NCBI GenBank assembly: GCA_947683425.1
Contig: CANTUQ010000106.1
Coordinates: 4,550,001-4,614,000 of the forward strand
Direction: 5' to 3'
DNA from: Excoecaria cochinchinensis
Taxonomy: Eukaryota; Streptophyta; Magnoliopsida; Malpighiales; Euphorbiaceae
DNA length: 64,000 nt
This document shows positions 58,261-64,000 of the stretch, in pieces. The position numbers and the translations under genes were made by a program. Numbering within the stretch: position 1 is the first letter of the stretch; the number at the start of each line of letters is the position of its first letter. The notes beneath the pieces are model-generated. The model ran no database searches, had not been told where the DNA came from, and saw nothing but the letters and a program-made list of their open reading frames with translations.

Positions 58261-58854
58261 TGCCGATATAATTTCTTCCAATGTATAATCAACGTGCGTC
58301 TAAGCGTACGCCATTAGAGGTATCGCACTTAATTATAAATTCAACGATATTCGACTATAAATTAATTGGTTGGTCTCATAGAATTAAATTAGCTGGATCG
58401 GGTGCGAAAAATTATAAAAGTGATAGAGTTTGGGTATGCCCATGACTCTAATTTAGATAAAAGTTCAATTCAGATAGAATTAAGTAATTCAATCTGATTA
58501 AAATTACCAAATACTATCTCAGAAAAGGTTTGAGTTAAACTACAGTTAGATTTCTAGCTTTTACGATCTCTATAAATAGACGAGAGATCTCAGAATTTGG
58601 TAACAAGAAAACGTATACGCCGCAAGGTTGCTCATTCCCACTCACGCGTGTTTTTGTCTTAATCTTTCAGGGGATTTTAGATTGTAAAATAGCTGTTGTT
58701 ATCCCGCATGTGGGTAAAAGGCAGGCCAGTGACCAAAAACAAACGGAATCCTTGTAAACGCTTCCGCAATGAGTTTTGCGGTACAAGAGGTAGGTACCAT
58801 TATTTTATGTTACCTCCAATTAAATTATATTTGTTATAATTTCCAAATCCATCA
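58261..58854 (+). repeat. 5' LTR of COP2
   Basis: TGCCGATATAATTTC to CCAAATCCATCA, 594 bp. TATA box CTATAAATAG at 58570-58579. The R/U5 part matches the COP1 LTR, while the U3 parts differ strongly. Confidence 0.8.
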
Positions 58855-58855
58855 T

Positions 58856-58868
58856 TGGTATCAGAGCC
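58856..58868 (+). other. Primer-binding site of COP2
   Basis: TGGTATCAGAGCC, the tRNA-Met-type site, one base after the LTR. Confidence 0.9.
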
Positions 58869-60859
58869 GTTGTTTTTACGTTCCAGCATGTGGCTAAATA
58901 GATCTAAAATTTTATGTGTAAAATTATTAGATCTGGGATGCAATGAACACAACAAAAATTTAATTTTTGTGTGAAAAATATATATGCGCGTATATTTCGG
59001 CTCAATTTCGTGTATGTGTACACCGAAACTCGAGGGGACAAACATGAGTGTTCAAAATGGCTAACTAGAAGTCGGGATTTTTAATTTTTGACCTTACCAT
59101 TGGATTCATAGACCCCAAAAACCCCCCACCGGCCGGAACCGGAGCGTCAGAATCCGTTGGAAAGGCGGCGCGTGGACTACACGCGCCACCATACGCATGG
59201 CGCGTGCGTGTGGGCGGTGGCTCACACGCGCTGCGTCACGTGTCAGCAGTGATGCATCATGCTGACATGTGGCCTAATGAATGATCGCCACGTAGACGGC
59301 AGAGGCCATGCCATGCGGCATATGGCGGGGTGGACACATGGACAAACCAGAGGGTGATACGTGTCCCAAACAGAGGGTAACACGTGGCCCCCTCAGCGAT
59401 AGACACGTGGAGGATCGAGGTTTGCCACGTGTCGGTGCTGACGTGTCACGTGTGACACGTGGACCAATGAGACACCGCCACGTGGCGGTGACTGTGCCAC
59501 GTGAGCACCAGGTGGACCAATAGCATTCAGACACGTAGCGTGACTGGATTTGGACACGTGGCTCTATACGATGTTGCCACATGGCAGATCCGAGGGAGGG
59601 CGTACGTGTGGCGCGTGAAGGTGCATGAGCGCGTCTTCCTCCCCCTCGTCAGCACGTGCGGCGTTTTCCGACCACCAAATCAGCTCCAATTTTTTGCAAA
59701 TTAATTTTCAAATTATTTCTGATTTTTTGGTCAATTTTTCAAAATTTTTTAATGACCAGAAAATAAATTGTGTATTTTTTGATATTTAAATATGTTTAAT
59801 TTCAAAATAAAATATTAAAAATTATAAAAAAATGTTTTCTTCAGTCGATTATTTTTAAAAATATTTTGAAAATTTTCTTGAGATTCTGTCCTTATTTATT
59901 GATTGAAATGTATTTCAATTATGTATATTTATACATGAGTGTATAAATTTTTTCTGTAAATATGTTACAGAAATGTTACATAAGGACACCAGCTCTTTCT
60001 TAAATTACGCATAGGTTGCTTTGAGAAATGCAAAAGTGTAATCAATAAGCAACATGAGAATGCGAAAGAAGATTTGAACTGATGACATTGATGTAATAGT
60101 AGATCATAAAATATATGTGTGAGAACAAATGCAAGAGTGCTTTTGGATTGGTGGTCTGAGTATGGAAATAAAATTTTGGTCAGAGTTGCCAAAAAGGCAA
60201 GTGTTGAGAAGCAACACTAAAAATCTATGATGGTGTTGAGAAATGGACGGAGCGTGCATTGTTCATGGCTTCATCAATTGACTTATGAGTCGTTTGATGA
60301 ATTGTTAAAATCGGTCAAAGATATAATCCTAATAACTAAAAAGATTTTATGAAATCTGAACTTCAATAATACATAAGTGTCAATTTGAGTTGGCATTTGT
60401 TGTTATTAAAATAGGATTTATGTTTTTTATTGTTATTTGACATGAGTGTCTTATTTTTGGGATTATTAGATTTTATTTATTGGTTAAATAAATGTGTTTA
60501 TTTATTATGATGGCATTTAACTTTATAATAAATGTGTTTATCTTAATTGTTAATTGCCTTGTAATATTTTATAAGTAAAATGATTGCACGTTTATTAAGT
60601 AGAGGCTTAATAAAATTCCCTCATAAGTTTGAGAACTAAATAATCCAATAATTCAGATTTATTATATATAAAATTTTAACCTGTAAGGTCGGAAATTAGG
60701 ACTTAGAGGGTAATTTGATACTATAAGTAACCTTTTCGAATTTGAACCTAATAGAAAATTTTACTATGTTATTATTTTAGGTGCATAATAAATTGCATGT
60801 GTTGCCTTATCTCCCTTAAATATGAGCAATATTGTTTCATTTGAGATTAGAGGATCTTA
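58869..60859 (+). other. Long leader of COP2 with GC-rich island
   Basis: 2 kb between primer site and gag without a supportable ORF. 59100-59690 is a GC-rich island with ten CACGTG palindromes (see next entry). The rest is AT-rich. Confidence 0.7.
59237..59658. promoter_or_regulatory. Cluster of ten CACGTG (G-box) palindromes
   Basis: CACGTG starts at 59237, 59381, 59404, 59426, 59447, 59456, 59479, 59498, 59555 and 59653. Most sit in gacacgtgg or gccacgtg contexts with 'ggaccaatga' between them, so the island looks like worn copies of a short repeat. CACGTG is the plant G-box bound by bZIP/bHLH factors. Whether it is functional here is not shown. Confidence 0.75.
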
Positions 60860-61710
60860 ATGGATGCTGCTTCCAAGTCAATTGTCACCCTTAGCAAAGA
60901 CATGAAGCTAAATGGTGATAATTATAAAATCTGGAATACAAAAATTTAGTATGTGCTTGAAGAGCAAGAGTCTCTTAAATCCTCAAGTTCGGTTATGACT
61001 GAACCTGAGGATGGCACTATAGCCCAACATAGGCGGGACCGAGATGCCAATGTCGCATCACATCACTAAGCAATGCGTCAAGTATCAAAATGCAATAAAT
61101 CTGTGAATCGCTTTGCAGGAGAAGTTTAGAGATATGACTTTGAATAAGCTCCGATCATTGACGATCAAATTTGATACATATCAGAAAAAGTCTGATTATT
61201 CGATGCGAAAACACCTAAGAGAGATGGAAAAGAATAAGTAAGTTTAGTGAACTTAGTCATAAATTGATTGACGAGTAGTAGGTCCAAACTGTTATCAAAT
61301 CCTTAACCAAGAGAGTTGGTAGCATGTGAAGATACAATTAACTCACATGGATAAGCACAAAGACATTTGAGGATGTTGCTTGTCATCTGAAACTTAAAAG
61401 GGACCGTCTGGCAATGATTAAGGTCAATGTTATAGTGCATATGGCACAGTCTCGTTCTGGTAGAATGAGTTCTAACTAGAACAATAAAAGAAGTTTCAAA
61501 AGTAGGGATAAGGAAAAGGCTCGAGAGCCTGAAAACTAAAAGGAATAGAATCATAAAAGGTCACTAAGGCAAAAATGAGGTAAATAATTCAAAAGTGAAA
61601 TGTCTCAATTGCCTAAAAGGATACTATGCAAAGAGACTGCATTGTGCCTATAAAAATACACTATTTTGACTCAAAAGTGAGTAAAATTTATGCATCTAGT
61701 TCTAAACTTC
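60860..61710 (+). pseudogene. Copia gag remnant (COP2)
   Basis: ATG at 60860 opens MDAASKSIVTLSKDMKLNGD and NYKIW, the copia gag start. A stop soon follows. Later parts are collinear with COP1 gag. The knuckle region near 61598 has lost its spacing Cys/His pattern. Confidence 0.82.
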
Positions 61711-61857
61711 ATCATTTGTGGGTGATAAATTTAGAACAATGGACTATGTAACAAGGGATAGAGATACCTTTGTTATTAAATTTAGGTTCTGTTCTTATTT
61801 TATTGAAATTTATTTTTAATTTATATTTTAAGTATGACAGTATATGCTTATGCTTGA

Positions 61858-62500
61858 ATGATTTCTATTATGGTTCTGGTTATGGATATGGACCATGATT
61901 ATTTTTCTTTAATTTATTATTTTTCACATTATTATGAGAATAATGTGAAATTATGGCATGCTACAATAAATCATATTGGACAAAAACGAATGAGTATGTT
62001 AATCAAAGAAGGTTTAGTAGGCGATTTAAATAAAGTTAAATTACCTACATGAAAGTATTGCCTAAAAGGAAAAACTAGTTAGAAAATCATTCGAATAAGG
62101 AACTAAAGCCAAATTTCCATTGCAGTTAGTCCATTCTGACGAATGTGGTCAAATGAATGTGAGGGTAAGGCATGGAGCCTACAATTTTATCACATTTATA
62201 TATGACTGTACTAGGTATGGTCATGTCTATTTGATTTCTCACAAGTCAGAAGCATTGTGTTATTTCAAGACTATTATGAGTTTAGTTGAGAATCAATTAG
62301 ACAAAAGGATCAAATCTTTAAGAACTGACAGAGGTCGGTAATATCTTACAGATAAATTTAAAGTTTCATGTGATAAAAAAAAGGATTAAACATCAGTTGT
62401 TCATTCCTAGAAATTCACAACAAAAAGGTGTTGAGGAAAGGAGAAATAAGACTCTCTTATATATGGTTAGATCTATGATGGCAGAGGCAAATTTGCCTAT
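61858..62500 (+). pseudogene. Copia integrase remnant (COP2)
   Basis: WHATINHIGQKRMS (pre-integrase), then LVHSDECGQMNVRVRHG and FITFIYDCTRYGHVYL with core Asp residues, and LRTDRG (62320). Frames 61858-62052 and 62120-62341 are separated by a shift. Collinear with COP1. Confidence 0.85.
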
Positions 62501-63299
62501 CTCCTATTAGGGAGATGCTTTATTGACTGTCATATATATTCTGAATTGTATGCCCTCCAAATCTGTCATTACCACAACTTATGAGTTGTGAACTGGTCGA
62601 CAAGCTGACCTAAGCCATTTACAACTTTTGGATTGTAATGCTTGTATCCATGATACCTCGATTTGATAAATTTGAGACTAAGAGGTAAAAAGAGTATCTA
62701 TGTGAGTTATTCTGAAGTATCAAGAGGATACATTTTCGTGGGTAAGTAAGAAAATGATACTGTGATAAAATTCAGATCACGAGTCGTCATATTTTTAGAG
62801 AATAAATTTCCTAAGTTGGGCGAAGTGAATTGAGATTTCACTTTCAAATAATCCCAGGAAGAGAATATCAGGATCACTCCATCCGAGTGGGAGGGATTTA
62901 GAGGAAGAAGGTTAAAACCCTCATCCTCCAAACGATCCGGATGTTCGAGACCCTGATTCAAGTGGGAGTATTCTTGATTTCAGTGGGAGTAAAGAATATG
63001 GTATTCCTGACTCCAGTGGGAGTATGGACATGGTCCCAGTGGGAGCATTATGAATAACGATAAAATATATGAGACATGTTTATCAAGATTTAGAATTGCA
63101 AAAATCTAAAAGGATAAGTGTTCCAAACGGACGATTTAAAATCGAAGGCTTGAACGAAGCCCTTTTGGTTATCCCACAAGGCAAAGAAAGAGCATAAAAT
63201 ATTCAAAAAGCTTTTTCATGCCCATTTAAGAAAAAAAATAGATTAAAGCAATGAAAGAAGAAATGTCATCCATGAAATCAAATTATGTTTGAGAACTAC

Positions 63300-63935
63300 T
63301 TGATCTACTGGATGGACATAAATTGAGAATAAATGTATTCTCAAAGTAAAAAGAAAGGCTGAAAGAGGTATCGAAAGATATAAGACTCGGCTAGTCGCTA
63401 AGGGGTTCATACAATAGGAAGAGATTGACTATGAGTAGACTTTCTCATTTATTGTAAGATTTACGTATATAAGGTTAATTCTAGCCATAGTGGCGAGTTC
63501 GAACCTAGAGTTTCATCAAATGGATGGGAAGACTTCTTTTCTCAATGGAGAATTGGATGGAACAATCTATATGTTTCATCGAAAAATAACAAACATAAGG
63601 TTTGCTGATTGATGAGTTCAATCTGTGGCCTTAAACAGTCTTCAATATAATGGTCCTTGAAACTTCATCATACAATCATGTCGAATGTGTTCAACATGAT
63701 TGATGAAGATCATTATGTTTATAGTAAAAGCTCTGAAAATGAATTTATCATTTTGGCATTGTATGTAGACGACATACTTAAAGTTGAAAATGATAAATGG
63801 TACGTAAATGCAATCAAAGATTGGTTATCATCCAACTTTGAGACAAACAATATGAGTCATGCATATTACATTCTTGAAGTTAAGATTTCAAAAGATCATT
63901 CGAGAAGATTGTTGTCTGTTTCTTGAGAGAAATAT
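63300..63935 (+). pseudogene. Copia reverse transcriptase remnant (COP2)
   Basis: Frame 63657-63926 includes LYVDDILKVEND (catalytic Asp pair kept) and AYYILEVKISKDHSRRLL. Upstream blocks (63370-63560) match COP1 but contain in-frame stops. The window ends ~65 bp later. Confidence 0.88.
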
Positions 63936-64000
63936 ATCAACAAAGACCTTGAGCGATTTAATATGCAAAAATGCAAACTCATAGATTACCCCATGGCTAA

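Larger units (their letters stand above)
58261..64000 (+). mobile_element. COP2: decayed Ty1/copia element, 3' end outside the window
   Basis: 5' LTR, tRNA-Met primer site, 2-kb leader, gag, integrase and RT of the same family and orientation as COP1. The window cuts it in the RNase H region. All frames are broken. Short CCAGTGGGAGTA-type repeats lie between integrase and RT (62960-63050), also seen in COP1 near 2265. Confidence 0.92.

Noticed and set aside
59274..59704. ORFs over the CACGTG island
   Set aside because: Open on both strands because of GC-rich repeats. The peptides just echo the repeat (HV/TRG).

Overview
The window is AT-rich, repeat-dense nuclear DNA of a flowering plant, most likely a eudicot. 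The support is two copies of a plant amidase-family gene with GT-AG introns, Athila-, Tat- and copia-type retrotransposons, and many hAT-like non-autonomous transposons. The species cannot be named from the sequence. I found no tRNA, rRNA, CRISPR array or bacterial-style operon. Almost all long open frames are transposon-derived and broken.

Layout, left to right. (1) 1-5576 is the 3' part of a decayed Ty1/copia element (COP1), ending in a 3' LTR. (2) 5577-7062 is the right part of a hAT-like element, cut by COP1 and inverted relative to a full copy at 45533-48584 (HATL). (3) 7170-13825 holds two tandem minus-strand amidase genes. The downstream one (7170-8800) is a clear pseudogene lacking its last exon. 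The upstream one (9646-13825, five exons) keeps the Lys-Ser-Ser catalytic residues and all splice sites but carries one 1-base deletion. Its intron 2 contains a young gag-only LTR element (GAG1, 10724-12550, TSD CTATC). (4) 14771-15542 is a hAT-like MITE. (5) 15589-43910 is a nest of retrotransposons up to five layers deep inside a small hAT-like element (N0). N0 holds a Tat-type element (N1, minus strand, TSD GTTAG). Inside N1 one branch is N2a, then N3a (solo LTR, TSD GTCCC), then N4a (4.5-kb solo LTR, TSD TTACT). The other branch is N2b (solo LTR, TSD CTAGA/CCAGA), then N3b (an Athila element with gag-PR-RT-RNH-IN and an ORF1-like gene, TSD AGTAA), then N4b. (6) 44027-45496 is a foldback element. 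(7) 45533-48584 is HATL, with an internal tandem array. (8) 48826-50800 holds fragments of an unidentified minus-strand pseudogene split by two hAT-like MITEs with perfect 8-bp TSDs. (9) 51049-56002 is a truncated Tat-type Ty3/gypsy element (TAT2) between two copies of one ~600-bp segment. (10) 58261-64000 is a second copy of the COP1 family (COP2) with its 5' LTR and a leader carrying ten CACGTG palindromes in 422 bp.

How the parts relate. The only host genes with a recognisable product are the amidase pair, and both appear broken, so the window reads as a decaying tandem gene locus plus an insertion sink. Exact target-site duplications, and one empty site preserved inside the window, let most insertion events be ordered. 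At least three deletions, two with visible microhomology at the joint, have removed parts of elements. No wholly new gene system is visible. The most unusual items are the five-layer nest, the gag-only element in the amidase intron, the CACGTG cluster, and the HATL tandem array with its conserved small ORF. Labels (COP1, N1 and so on) are mine.
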